Origin: Aliidiomarina sp.
GTDB taxonomy: Bacteria; Pseudomonadota; Gammaproteobacteria; Enterobacterales; Alteromonadaceae
Direction of reading: 5' to 3'
Assembly (NCBI RefSeq): GCF_022565475.1
Contig: NZ_JAIUMR010000018.1
Location: 1 to 34,731, forward strand
Length of the DNA stretch: 34,731 nucleotides
The position numbers were made by a program, and so were the translations under genes. The notes beneath the pieces are model-generated. The model saw nothing but the letters and a program-made list of their open reading frames with translations. It was not told the DNA's origin and searched no databases. This document shows positions 7,810 to 17,112 of the stretch, piece after piece (within the stretch, counting starts at the first letter, position 1; the number at the start of each line of letters is the position of its first letter).

Positions 7810-10425
7810 ATGCTCGAACTCTCGACTCAACCGCAAGCTAAGTTTCGCGCCGATTATCAGCCACCAGCATTCGCGATTGAGACCGTTGATTTAACCTTTG
7901 AGCTGGTGCCCGAAGCGACACGGGTGACCAATACCATGGTGATTCGCCGCGTCGGTAACGAGGACACACTGCGTTTAGATGGTGAGCAATTAATCTTAGT
8001 AAAAGTGCTGCTGAACGGCGACGAGCTCGCTACTAGTGATCTTGTTGTCGATGGCAAAAGCTTAGTTCTGCCTGCGGTGCCGGAACACTTTGAATTAACC
8101 ATAGTAACAACTATTAATCCCTCGGCAAATACCGCTCTTGAAGGACTCTACCTGTCGGAAGGCACCTTTTGTACACAGTGTGAAGCGGAAGGTTTTCGGC
8201 GAATTACCTATTTTCTTGATCGTCCGGATGTGTTGGCTGTGTATACCACGACGATCATTGCCGAACAGGGTCGATACCCACATTTACTGTCAAATGGTAA
8301 TTTAGTCAAGCGTGAGCAACGTGATGGAAAGGACTTTGTGACATGGCATGATCCGCATCCGAAACCGAGCTACCTGTTTGCCCTTGTCGCTGGCGATTTT
8401 GATTTGCTTGAAGATCGTTTTATCACCCGTGACGAAAGGGTGGTGACTTTGCAGCTCTTCGTCGATAAAGGCAACTTAGGTAAAGCAGATTATGCTATGG
8501 GCGCGCTTAAACGTGCCATGCAATGGGATGAAGAGCGCTTTAATCTCATTTACGATCTCGACATCTACATGATCGTGGCGGTTGATTTTTTCAACATGGG
8601 CGCGATGGAAAATAAAGGGTTAAACATTTTTAACTCCAAATATGTGCTCGCCAATACACAAACCGCGACTGATCAAGACTTTCTTAATGTTGAGTCCGTT
8701 ATTGGCCATGAGTATTTCCATAATTGGACTGGAAATCGCATTACCTGTCGTGACTGGTTTCAGTTGAGTTTGAAGGAAGGGCTTACGGTATTCCGTGACC
8801 AAGAGTTTAGTGCAGATCTGGGTATGCGTGCGGTGAATCGTATTCAGGATGCGCGCATTATGCGCACGCATCAGTTTGACGAAGACAGTGGCCCTATGGC
8901 GCATCCAATTCGCCCGGATCGAGTGGTTGAGATGAACAACTTCTATACCGTAACTGTGTATAACAAAGGTGCGGAAGTGATTCGTATGTTGCATACCTTA
9001 CTCGGAGAGGCTGGCTTTCAAGCAGGAATTGCGCTGTACATTCAACGTCATGATGGCCAAGCCGTGACCTGTGAGGATTTCGTCACCGCAATGGAGGATG
9101 CTAATCAGGTCGATTTGCAGCAGTTTCGATTGTGGTATAGCCAAGCGGGAACGCCGCTCATTGAAGCGAGTGAGACTTATGACCAAGCCGCACAACGTTA
9201 TACATTAACGTTGCGCCAGAGCATACCCGCAACGATTGGCCAAGATCATAAAAAGCCCATGCACATACCGATACGCACAGAGTTTGTAAACGCTAAGGGC
9301 AAGCCCTTGTCGATGGCAGATGCAAAAGGGCAGCAGGTCAGTGTGTTAGAACTACGTGAGGGGCAACAAGACTTTGTCTTTGAAGGTGTGAGTGAGCGGC
9401 CCATTACTGGTCTCTTAGCTGATTTTTCTGCTCCCGTGCGTTTGCGGATGGCTCGCAGCGAAGCCGAGTTACTTGCACTCATCGCCGGCGGTACCGACGC
9501 TTTCCTGCGCTGGGATGCAGTGCAACAGTTTTATTTGCAACGCCTGCATCAAGCCATTCGTGATGATGCGCCGGTAAACGTTCCTCGAAACCTGATTGAT
9601 GTATTAAGCAATGAATTACGCAATTGCTCGGCAGATCCAGCACTGACCGCATTACTTCTGCAAGTTCCCAATGAGGAGGCAGTAAGCCAAGATTTCCAAG
9701 TTATTCCGGTGCGCGCAATTTGTCGTGTTGTGAACGAATTGCGGTTTGTTCTGGCGCAGTCTTTACACACAGAACTATTGCAAGTTACCAAGTTAAACGA
9801 CGATGAGAAAAGTGCACTCACGTCTACCGCGATTGCGCGGCGCATGTTAACCAATACCGCGATGAGCTTATTAGCCTTATTGCCGGATAACGATGTCGAA
9901 CAAGTGCTCGAGCAGTATTTTAATCAAGGTGCATCAATGACATTGCAGTTTGGTGCTTTGCAAGCTGCTGTGCATGCGAACCATCGATTAACGCCTTCAT
10001 TCTTGACTTGCTTTGCCGAAACTTGGTCGCATGACGTTTTGGTCATGGATAAATGGTTAGCGGTACAAGCAACTGGCCCGCAATACGGTACCGTCGACAC
10101 AATTGCGAGTTTAGTGGCATCAGAGCACTTTAACTGGCGTAATCCCAATCGCATATACGCGCTCTTAGCGTCATTTACCCACAACCTGGGGCAGCTGCAC
10201 GCTGAAAATGGCGAGGGGTACCGTTTTGTCATTGCCGCGATTCGCCGTTTGAATAGTAGCAACCCACAAGTTGCGTCGCGTTTGTTGTCGCCATTATTGA
10301 AGTGGCGAAAGTTGCCGACTAAGCAACAACAACTGTTAAAAAACGAATTAATTTCTTTAAGTCAGCTGAATAATTTAGCGCCTGATTTATATGAAAAAGT
10401 TAACCAAACGTTAACTGAAAATTAA
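7810..10425 (+). CDS. pepN: Aminopeptidase N (M1 zinc metallopeptidase)
   Basis: Cytosolic broad-specificity aminopeptidase that completes peptide turnover by removing N-terminal residues. At 871 residues it matches E. coli PepN (870). The exopeptidase motif GAMEN is at 264-268. The zinc site is HEYFH: H300, E301 and H304, with the distal glutamate E323 in LSLKEGLTVF. The catalytic tyrosine corresponds to Y384 in VYNKGAEVIRM. All are offset by 3 from E. coli numbering. AAAGG sits 8 nt before the ATG. It is separated from gdhB by about 130 bp, so it is probably its own transcription unit. Confidence 0.97.
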   Translation: MLELSTQPQAKFRADYQPPAFAIETVDLTFELVPEATRVTNTMVIRRVGNEDTLRLDGEQLILVKVLLNGDELATSDLVVDGKSLVLPAVPEHFELTIVTTINPSANTALEGLYLSEGTFCTQCEAEGFRRITYFLDRPDVLAVYTTTIIAEQGRYPHLLSNGNLVKREQRDGKDFVTWHDPHPKPSYLFALVAGDFDLLEDRFITRDERVVTLQLFVDKGNLGKADYAMGALKRAMQWDEERFNLIYDLDIYMIVAVDFFNMGAMENKGLNIFNSKYVLANTQTATDQDFLNVESVIGHEYFHNWTGNRITCRDWFQLSLKEGLTVFRDQEFSADLGMRAVNRIQDARIMRTHQFDEDSGPMAHPIRPDRVVEMNNFYTVTVYNKGAEVIRMLHTLLGEAGFQAGIALYIQRHDGQAVTCEDFVTAMEDANQVDLQQFRLWYSQAGTPLIEASETYDQAAQRYTLTLRQSIPATIGQDHKKPMHIPIRTEFVNAKGKPLSMADAKGQQVSVLELREGQQDFVFEGVSERPITGLLADFSAPVRLRMARSEAELLALIAGGTDAFLRWDAVQQFYLQRLHQAIRDDAPVNVPRNLIDVLSNELRNCSADPALTALLLQVPNEEAVSQDFQVIPVRAICRVVNELRFVLAQSLHTELLQVTKLNDDEKSALTSTAIARRMLTNTAMSLLALLPDNDVEQVLEQYFNQGASMTLQFGALQAAVHANHRLTPSFLTCFAETWSHDVLVMDKWLAVQATGPQYGTVDTIASLVASEHFNWRNPNRIYALLASFTHNLGQLHAENGEGYRFVIAAIRRLNSSNPQVASRLLSPLLKWRKLPTKQQQLLKNELISLSQLNNLAPDLYEKVNQTLTEN

Positions 10426-10554
10426 CTCATCGCACCAGCCCAGAATACGTTGATTTTCCGCTCTTAAAGGCCGACAATATGTGAGCTACAAAACTACCGC
10501 CCGGCGGCGGTTGTCATGCCACAACTTTTTTGCCTCAGACAAGGATTAATCATC

Positions 10555-13500
10555 ATGGCATCGGTCAACAGTCAACCCCCGGTTATCCTCGAGAAAGTTT
10601 CAGAGACCATTCATCAACGCTTCCCGAAAACCAACGCTTCCTTGGTGGAGGAATTTGCCCAACGCCTCTACCGTAATGTGTCCCGCGATGATTTAGCGGG
10701 ACGAGACCATAGTAATATCTATGGTGCCATTGTTGGTCTGTGGCATAGCTTTAACGTTTACGAGTCGAATACTAAAGCAACCATTAAAGTGTATAACCCA
10801 GAAGTGTCGAAACACGGCTGGGAGTCTCCGCACACGATTATCGAGATTATTCAAACCGATATGCCGTTCATGGTGGATTCAGTGCGGATGGCGTTAAGCC
10901 GTTTGTGTATCAATTCACAATTGCTTTTACATTCACCGTTGGTTCATCGTCGCGATGCAGAAGGTAAGATTATTGAAATTTTGCCAGCAGGCCAAACCGA
11001 CGAAGCGGCACAAACGGACACTGTATTCATAGTCGAAGTGGATCGTCAAAACGATGCGGCTGAGTTGAAAGCGCTGAAAACAGAATTAGCCTCGGTCATG
11101 AACGAGGTTGCTCTAGCTGTCAGTGATTGGAAACCGATGCGAGCGAAGTTAAAAGAGATCGCGGAAACAATGGACGCGCGGAATTTCCCCGGAGCTCCTG
11201 AGAAACTCGAACAAGCGAAACGCTTTTTAGCTTGGCTGGCAGACGATAATTTCACCTTGATGGGCTATCGAAGTTATAGCGTCAAAGCAGTTGAGGGTGA
11301 TTATGAGATTGTACAAGACCCGGATTCAAGCCTAGGTCTGCTTAAGAACTCGAAAGACAATACGGCCCGTCGCCTCGGGGAAATGAGTAAATTAGCTCGC
11401 GCGACGGCGTTGTCCAGCGACGAACTATTATTATTGACGAAGACCAACGCGCGATCGCGGGTGCACCGTCCAGCGCACAATGATTACATTGGCATTAAGC
11501 GGTTTGATGCACAAGGTCGCGTCATCGGCGAAGACCGGTTTATTGGCTTGTATGCAGCGACCTTCTACAACGACAGTGTTATGGACATTCCGTTAGTCAG
11601 TGACAAAGTGAAGTCGGTTTTAGAAAAGTCTCGTTATGCGAAAGGCACGCACGCGAGTAAAGCGTTGCTGAATATTATGCAAACCTATCCACGCGACGAG
11701 ATTGTCCAAAGTAGCGAAGAAGACCTATTAAAAACCGCGCTCGGAGTGTTGCAAATTCAAGAGCGTGATATTACTCGTGTCTTTTTACGCCGTGATATTT
11801 TTGGTCGTTTCATTACCGCTATGGTTTATGTGCCGAAAGAACGTTACAACACCTTACTGCGGATTCGCACGCAAAACATCTTAGCGAAAACATTGGGCAG
11901 CAGTGAAGACGTCGATTTTACGACTTATTTCTCTGAATCGGCTCTGGCACGGACACAATATACGATTCGTGTTCAAGACAGTGGCCAAGAAATCAACATC
12001 AAAGAATTGGAAGAGAATCTAATGGAAGCATCGCGCAGCTGGGAAGATAATTTAGAACGCTTGCTAGTGACGGCAAAAGGTGAAGGTAGCGCTCGTGATT
12101 TAATGAAGCGCTACGCTGCTGGCTTCCCTCGTGCCTATAAAGAAGATGTGTTGCCTTCTGTGGCATTAGCCGATATTGAACAGCTCGAAGCACTCGACGA
12201 CGACCATCGCTTGGGTATGCTGTTTTATCGTGCGCAAGAAGTTCAAGATGACTCAAATCGCGTGAAGTTAAAGCTTTTCCACCGCGACGAGCCGATTCAC
12301 TTGTCAGATGTCTTGCCCATGCTAGAGAATTTTGGACTGCGCATTATCAATGAAAGCCCTTACCAAATTAAGACCAATGACGGCCATGTGTTTTGGGCCC
12401 TCGACTTCTTCATGCTGCATACTGCCGGAAAACTAGACCTTGAAAAGAGTCGCGACGCCTTTCAAAATGCGTTTGCAAAAGTATGGGCAGGGGAGTACGA
12501 AGACGACGGTTTTAACCGTTTGATCCTTGGCGCCGGTATGGAAGGACGTCATGTTGTTATTTTGCGGATGTTTGCAAAATACATGCGTCAGATCGGAGTG
12601 ACCTTTAGTCAGAGCTACATCGAGAGCACGTTCACGCGTTATCCAAACATCGCAGCGTTATTGGTGAAATTATTCTATACCCGCTTTGAGCCGGGTGTGA
12701 AAAATGTGAATAAGAAGGTTGATACGCTCGTAGCGAAAATCCAAAGTGAACTGGAAAAGGTGGCGAGCCTCGATGATGATCGGATTATTTGTCGCTACCT
12801 TGATCTGATTCAAGCAGCGCTGCGAACGAACTTCTTCCAAGTCGATGCAAAGGGCAATGAAAAACCGTATGTGTCGATTAAGTTCTTGCCAGAACTGATC
12901 TCAGAAATGCCATTGCCATTGCCGAAGTATGAGATTTTTGTTTATTCGCCACGGGTCGAAGGCGTTCATTTGCGAGGCGGCAAGGTTGCTCGCGGTGGCT
13001 TGCGTTGGTCAGACCGTAGGGAAGATTTCCGTACTGAAGTATTAGGTTTAGTGAAAGCGCAGCAGGTTAAGAATACGGTCATCGTTCCAGTTGGAGCGAA
13101 AGGTGGCTTTGTCTGTAAGCAATTGCCTGAAGAACGTGATGCCATGCTCGAAGAAGGTAAAGCATGTTACCGCACGTTTATTCGCGCCTTGCTCGACATT
13201 ACCGATAATATCATTGAAGGCGAAATCGTCTATCCAGACAATGTGGTTCGTCATGACGATGATGACCCTTATTTGGTGGTCGCTGCGGATAAAGGAACAG
13301 CAACGTTTTCGGATATTGCCAACGGTATTTCTGCCGAATACAACCACTGGCTGGGCGACGCGTTCGCGTCAGGCGGTTCCGTCGGTTATGACCATAAAAA
13401 AATGGGTATCACGGCACGCGGTGGTTGGGAATCAGTGAAGCGTCATTTCCGTGAAATGGGGATTGATTGTCAAACGACTGACTTTACTGCTGTTGGTATT

Positions 13501-15399
13501 GGTGACATGGCTGGGGATGTCTTCGGTAATGGTATGCTCTTGTCGAAACATACCAAACTGGTCGGTGCTTTCAACCATATGCATATCTTCATCGATCCAG
13601 ATCCTGATGCCGCTAAATCTTACAAAGAGCGCGAGCGCCTGTTCAATTTGCCACGTTCAAGTTGGGATGATTACGACCGCAAACTCATTAGCGAGGGCGG
13701 CGGTATCTTCTTGCGCAGTGCAAAATCAATTGAACTGACGACGCAGATGAAGCGTCTGTTAGGTACGCAAAAACGCACCATGACGCCAACTGAATTGATT
13801 CGTGCGTTACTCATGGCGGAAGTCGATTTAGTTTGGAACGGTGGTATCGGTACCTACGTCAAGGGCAGTAAAGAAACCGATGCCGAAGTCGGAGATCGTG
13901 CCAACGATGTCTTACGCATTAACGGGAAAGACTTACGCTGTAAAATTGTCGGTGAGGGTGGCAACTTAGGTTTCACCCAACTAGGTCGTATCGAATATGC
14001 CATGCGTGGTGGTCGAATCAATACTGACTTTGTCGATAACGTGGGCGGTGTCGACTGTTCAGATAACGAAGTAAATATCAAGATCTTGTTGAACGGCTTA
14101 GTCGCCGCTGGTGAGCTAACCAAACCGCAACGTGATCAATTGTTGTATGACATGACCGATGACGTTTCTCGAATTGTACTCCATGACTGCAACCGTCAAA
14201 CTCAGTCGATCTCGGTGACCTTATTGCGCGGTGCTGATCAGATTAAAGAAATGCAGCGCTTTATTCATCATTTAGAGAAAGAAGGTTTGTTGGACCGCGC
14301 GCTGGAATACTTACCAGATGATGATGAGTTGGCGGAGCGCACAGCTGCCGGTAAAGGTCTAACTCGACCGGAACTGGCTGTTTTGAATGCGTACGGCAAA
14401 ATGGTACTGAAAGAAGAGTTGGTGACGGATGAAATCACCCAAGACCCTTTCCATGCCAAAGAGCTTGTCGCCGCATTCCCGCCGAAATTGCAAGAGCAAT
14501 TCGCTGAAGCGATGAACGATCACCCATTGAAAGGCCAGATTATTGCCACGAAATTGGCAAATAATATTGTCAATGATATGGGCCCTAACTTTATTTACCG
14601 GAAACAAGAAGCAACGGGCGCTACGGTTGCTGAAATTGCAGCTGCTTATATTATCGCCCGCGAAGTGTTCGATAGTCGTTGGATTTGGGCTGAAATTGAG
14701 AAATTAAATAACAAGATTCCGGCAATTGTCCAGAATCAAGTGTTGTTCCAAGTTCGCCGCATGGTTCGTCGTGCTACACGCTGGTTCTTGCGCCACCGGA
14801 ACCCTGCATTCACATCGATTCAAGAGCATATCGATTTCTATCAGAAGTCGTTTGATGACCTCAACAAAAATGCGCTTGATTATATGAATGAGTCAGAGCG
14901 TAAAGTGATCACTGCACGAATTGACGAACTAATGGAGCAGGGCGTTCCAGCCAAACTAGCACAACGTGTGGGTGTTCTGAGCACTGTGTTCTCGGCCATG
15001 GATATTGCTGAGGTTGCTGCCGAAACCGGACAGAAGATCTCGACGGTGGCAGAAACCTACTTCCGTTTAGGTGCGGAGATTCAAATTCATTGGTTCCTTG
15101 ATCAAGTAAACAAACAACCAGTGGCGAATCATTGGCAAGCACTGGCTCGTGCAGCATTCCGCGAGGAACTTGACTGGCAACAGCGGTTGCTCACAGGCTC
15201 GGTTTTGAAATATGCAGAAGGTAAAAAGCAGACTGACGAAATCTTAGCACTTTGGTTAGAGAATAACGCAAGTTCTGTGGAACGTTGGAAATCAACTTTG
15301 GCTGACTTCAAAACCACGAAGAGCCATGAGTTTGCCAAGTTCTCTGTGGCACTGCGTGAACTAACCTTGTTAGGTCAGAAGTCGAGTTTAGGCGCATAA
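10555..15399 (+). CDS. gdhB: NAD-specific glutamate dehydrogenase, giant (about 180 kDa) type
   Basis: Catalyses oxidative deamination of glutamate to 2-oxoglutarate and ammonia with NAD+, feeding amino-acid carbon into the TCA cycle. At 1614 residues it fits the L_180 class (Pseudomonas aeruginosa GdhB, about 1620). The N-terminal half is regulatory. The catalytic core lies roughly at residues 740-1190, with PYVSIKFLPE, RGGLRWSDRREDFRTEVLGL, VPVGAKGGFVCKQ (K849 a likely active-site lysine) and the nucleotide-fold stretch VGIGDMAGDVFGNGMLLS. An in-frame ATG 39 nt upstream exists, but ATG 10555 has AAGGA about 9 nt before it. pyrD follows after 19 bp and may be co-transcribed. A catabolic GDH next to pepN fits an amino-acid-based lifestyle. 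Confidence 0.96.
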   Translation: MASVNSQPPVILEKVSETIHQRFPKTNASLVEEFAQRLYRNVSRDDLAGRDHSNIYGAIVGLWHSFNVYESNTKATIKVYNPEVSKHGWESPHTIIEIIQTDMPFMVDSVRMALSRLCINSQLLLHSPLVHRRDAEGKIIEILPAGQTDEAAQTDTVFIVEVDRQNDAAELKALKTELASVMNEVALAVSDWKPMRAKLKEIAETMDARNFPGAPEKLEQAKRFLAWLADDNFTLMGYRSYSVKAVEGDYEIVQDPDSSLGLLKNSKDNTARRLGEMSKLARATALSSDELLLLTKTNARSRVHRPAHNDYIGIKRFDAQGRVIGEDRFIGLYAATFYNDSVMDIPLVSDKVKSVLEKSRYAKGTHASKALLNIMQTYPRDEIVQSSEEDLLKTALGVLQIQERDITRVFLRRDIFGRFITAMVYVPKERYNTLLRIRTQNILAKTLGSSEDVDFTTYFSESALARTQYTIRVQDSGQEINIKELEENLMEASRSWEDNLERLLVTAKGEGSARDLMKRYAAGFPRAYKEDVLPSVALADIEQLEALDDDHRLGMLFYRAQEVQDDSNRVKLKLFHRDEPIHLSDVLPMLENFGLRIINESPYQIKTNDGHVFWALDFFMLHTAGKLDLEKSRDAFQNAFAKVWAGEYEDDGFNRLILGAGMEGRHVVILRMFAKYMRQIGVTFSQSYIESTFTRYPNIAALLVKLFYTRFEPGVKNVNKKVDTLVAKIQSELEKVASLDDDRIICRYLDLIQAALRTNFFQVDAKGNEKPYVSIKFLPELISEMPLPLPKYEIFVYSPRVEGVHLRGGKVARGGLRWSDRREDFRTEVLGLVKAQQVKNTVIVPVGAKGGFVCKQLPEERDAMLEEGKACYRTFIRALLDITDNIIEGEIVYPDNVVRHDDDDPYLVVAADKGTATFSDIANGISAEYNHWLGDAFASGGSVGYDHKKMGITARGGWESVKRHFREMGIDCQTTDFTAVGIGDMAGDVFGNGMLLSKHTKLVGAFNHMHIFIDPDPDAAKSYKERERLFNLPRSSWDDYDRKLISEGGGIFLRSAKSIELTTQMKRLLGTQKRTMTPTELIRALLMAEVDLVWNGGIGTYVKGSKETDAEVGDRANDVLRINGKDLRCKIVGEGGNLGFTQLGRIEYAMRGGRINTDFVDNVGGVDCSDNEVNIKILLNGLVAAGELTKPQRDQLLYDMTDDVSRIVLHDCNRQTQSISVTLLRGADQIKEMQRFIHHLEKEGLLDRALEYLPDDDELAERTAAGKGLTRPELAVLNAYGKMVLKEELVTDEITQDPFHAKELVAAFPPKLQEQFAEAMNDHPLKGQIIATKLANNIVNDMGPNFIYRKQEATGATVAEIAAAYIIAREVFDSRWIWAEIEKLNNKIPAIVQNQVLFQVRRMVRRATRWFLRHRNPAFTSIQEHIDFYQKSFDDLNKNALDYMNESERKVITARIDELMEQGVPAKLAQRVGVLSTVFSAMDIAEVAAETGQKISTVAETYFRLGAEIQIHWFLDQVNKQPVANHWQALARAAFREELDWQQRLLTGSVLKYAEGKKQTDEILALWLENNASSVERWKSTLADFKTTKSHEFAKFSVALRELTLLGQKSSLGA

Positions 15400-15418
15400 C
15401 AGCAAAGGTTGATTTACA

Positions 15419-16447
15419 TTGAACTTGTATCCAATTGTTCGCAAAGCCTTATTCAGCAAGGATGCTGAATGGTCACATGACTTTACGTTAAGGCAACTCA
15501 GTAAGCTTAATCATGGGCCTTTACGCTGTTTGATTGCGCAGAAGCTGCCTGAGAAACCGGTTGAACTGCTTGGGTTACGTTTTCCAAACCCAGTGGGACT
15601 GGCCGCAGGCCTTGATAAAGACGGTCATTGTATCAATGCGTTAGCGGCAATTGGGTTTGGTTTTATCGAAATCGGAACCGTGACACCGCGTGCGCAAAGC
15701 GGAAATCCGAAACCACGGATGTTCCGCTTGCCGGAGCAACAGGCGTTAATCAATCGTATGGGTTTTAACAACCAAGGCGTTGATGCGCTGGTGGAGCGAG
15801 TGCGTGCTGAACAGCAACGGCCCGATGGCTTCCGCGGTGTTATTGGGATTAATATCGGTAAAAACAAGGATACTGCCGAGGAAGACGGCCATCTTGATTA
15901 TTTGTATTGTTTGGAACGCGTGTATGCGGTTGCCAGCTATATCAGCGTTAACATCTCGTCACCCAACACACCTGGTTTACGAGCATTTCAGCAAGGCGAT
16001 TCACTGAGTCGGTTATTGAAATCGTTACGGCAGAAACAATTGGAACTCAGTGAAAGTACCGGCAAATATGTACCCATTTTAGTCAAAATTGCACCCGATA
16101 TGACGCGTGAGCAAACACATAGCTTTGCCCATGCAATTCAAGCGTTCGAGTTAGACGGCGTCATCGCGACGAATACAACGCTAGACCGAGACGCAGTGCT
16201 TGGCTTAGCGCATGCCGAAGAAGCGGGGGGACTCAGTGGACAGCCATTAACAGACAAAAGTACTGAGGTGATCCGTTGGCTGCGCGAGGTTCTGCCGAGT
16301 GACTTTCCAATCATCGGTGCGGGTGGTATTGGATCGGTCGCACAGGCCCGCGAAAAGCTGGCAGCAGGTGCTCAATTAGTGCAGGTTTATACTGGGTTTA
16401 TCTACCAAGGACCTAGTTTAGTAAAAGAACTTGTTGAAAACTTGTAA
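15419..16447 (+). CDS. pyrD: Dihydroorotate dehydrogenase (quinone), class 2
   Basis: Membrane-associated flavoenzyme of pyrimidine synthesis that oxidises dihydroorotate to orotate and passes electrons to quinone. It has 342 residues (E. coli 336). The amphipathic N-terminal helix region YPIVRKALF matches the E. coli membrane-binding start. Other landmarks are FPNPVGLAAGLDKDG, NRMGFNNQGVD, and VNISSPNTPGLR with the catalytic serine S181 (E. coli S175). FMN-binding glycines appear in IIGAGGIGS. The start codon is TTG at 15419, justified by AAAGG about 10 nt upstream and the family N-terminus. zapC follows as in E. coli. Confidence 0.96.
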   Translation: MNLYPIVRKALFSKDAEWSHDFTLRQLSKLNHGPLRCLIAQKLPEKPVELLGLRFPNPVGLAAGLDKDGHCINALAAIGFGFIEIGTVTPRAQSGNPKPRMFRLPEQQALINRMGFNNQGVDALVERVRAEQQRPDGFRGVIGINIGKNKDTAEEDGHLDYLYCLERVYAVASYISVNISSPNTPGLRAFQQGDSLSRLLKSLRQKQLELSESTGKYVPILVKIAPDMTREQTHSFAHAIQAFELDGVIATNTTLDRDAVLGLAHAEEAGGLSGQPLTDKSTEVIRWLREVLPSDFPIIGAGGIGSVAQAREKLAAGAQLVQVYTGFIYQGPSLVKELVENL

Positions 16448-16470
16448 AAATAAGGGATTACCCCTATTAT
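16442..16470 (+). promoter_or_regulatory. Candidate sigma-70 promoter for zapC
   Basis: TTGTAA (16442-16447) and TATTAT (16465-16470) are separated by exactly 17 bp. The -35 overlaps the pyrD stop codon. Transcription would start near 16477, about 80 nt before the zapC ATG. Matches to the consensus are 4/6 and 5/6. Confidence 0.45.
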
Positions 16471-16555
16471 ACTGCAAAATAATTACTGTTGTTTAATGGC
16501 ATGATGCCGTTAGTTGTAGCCACAGTTGCACAAGCGTTCATTGGATTCGACAATT

Positions 16556-17101
16556 ATGCAAAACTGGCAGTGGTCATTTCGCGACAATCAACAACTCGTC
16601 ATTGAATTAGACCGAAATATTTTTCAACCCCTTCGTTTTAAGCGCTCACTCCTGCGTGACCGTTTGCCTGAGACTGTCTCGTTTTCAATGGATGACGCCA
16701 GTCAGTTCCAGCGTTTTTCTGATTATCTGGATACCTACAGTGCGTTTTCCGCCGCTGAACAGTTTGATTTTGCATTACATGCCTGTGCGTTGGTTCGCTT
16801 TGGTAAATTAATGTTACCGCAAAGCTGGTATTTCAAGTTTGGTGAATTTGATGACGTGCACCCATGGCCGACGTCGCATTTATTTTGCGCATTAGATTCG
16901 GGGCTTGAACAGGCTGACTTTTTGATTATTGAACAAGATGATCGTTGTTCATTGTGTATGTTGGTGGACGAACAGTTTTCATTAGATGGAATTCGGACCT
17001 TGCAGCGCTTTGATGTCGTTCGCGTTCTCAATGATCGTTTACAAGTGTCTTTACGTCATCCACTTCCTGTGGTTTACGACGCGACGCAACAGCGCGCGTA
17101 A
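16556..17101 (+). CDS. zapC: Cell division protein ZapC
   Basis: Cytoplasmic protein that binds FtsZ and promotes lateral bundling of filaments in the Z-ring. The protein has 181 residues (E. coli 180). Similarity to E. coli ZapC is low overall but clear in order. Examples are WQWSFRDNQQLVIEL near the start, KLMLPQSWYF (E. coli KPQMPKSWHF), and FLIIEQDDRCSLCML followed by VVRVLNDRL at the end. The position directly after pyrD supports the assignment. An in-frame TTG at 16526 would add ten residues, but ATG 16556 fits the family. It converges on cls with only 11 bp between stop codons and no visible terminator, so the 3' ends of the two transcripts probably overlap. Confidence 0.85.
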   Translation: MQNWQWSFRDNQQLVIELDRNIFQPLRFKRSLLRDRLPETVSFSMDDASQFQRFSDYLDTYSAFSAAEQFDFALHACALVRFGKLMLPQSWYFKFGEFDDVHPWPTSHLFCALDSGLEQADFLIIEQDDRCSLCMLVDEQFSLDGIRTLQRFDVVRVLNDRLQVSLRHPLPVVYDATQQRA

Positions 17102-17112
17102 GTCTTATCGAC

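Noticed and set aside
8620-8994. Long open frames on the strand opposite pepN (and similar ones opposite gdhB and uup)
   Set aside because: They are shadows of well-recognised genes, with no ribosome sites and no recognisable protein features.
10496-10511. GC-rich hairpin ACCGCC/GGCGGT upstream of gdhB
   Set aside because: A 6-bp stem without a T run. It may be a chance structure or part of the gdhB leader, and no function can be supported.
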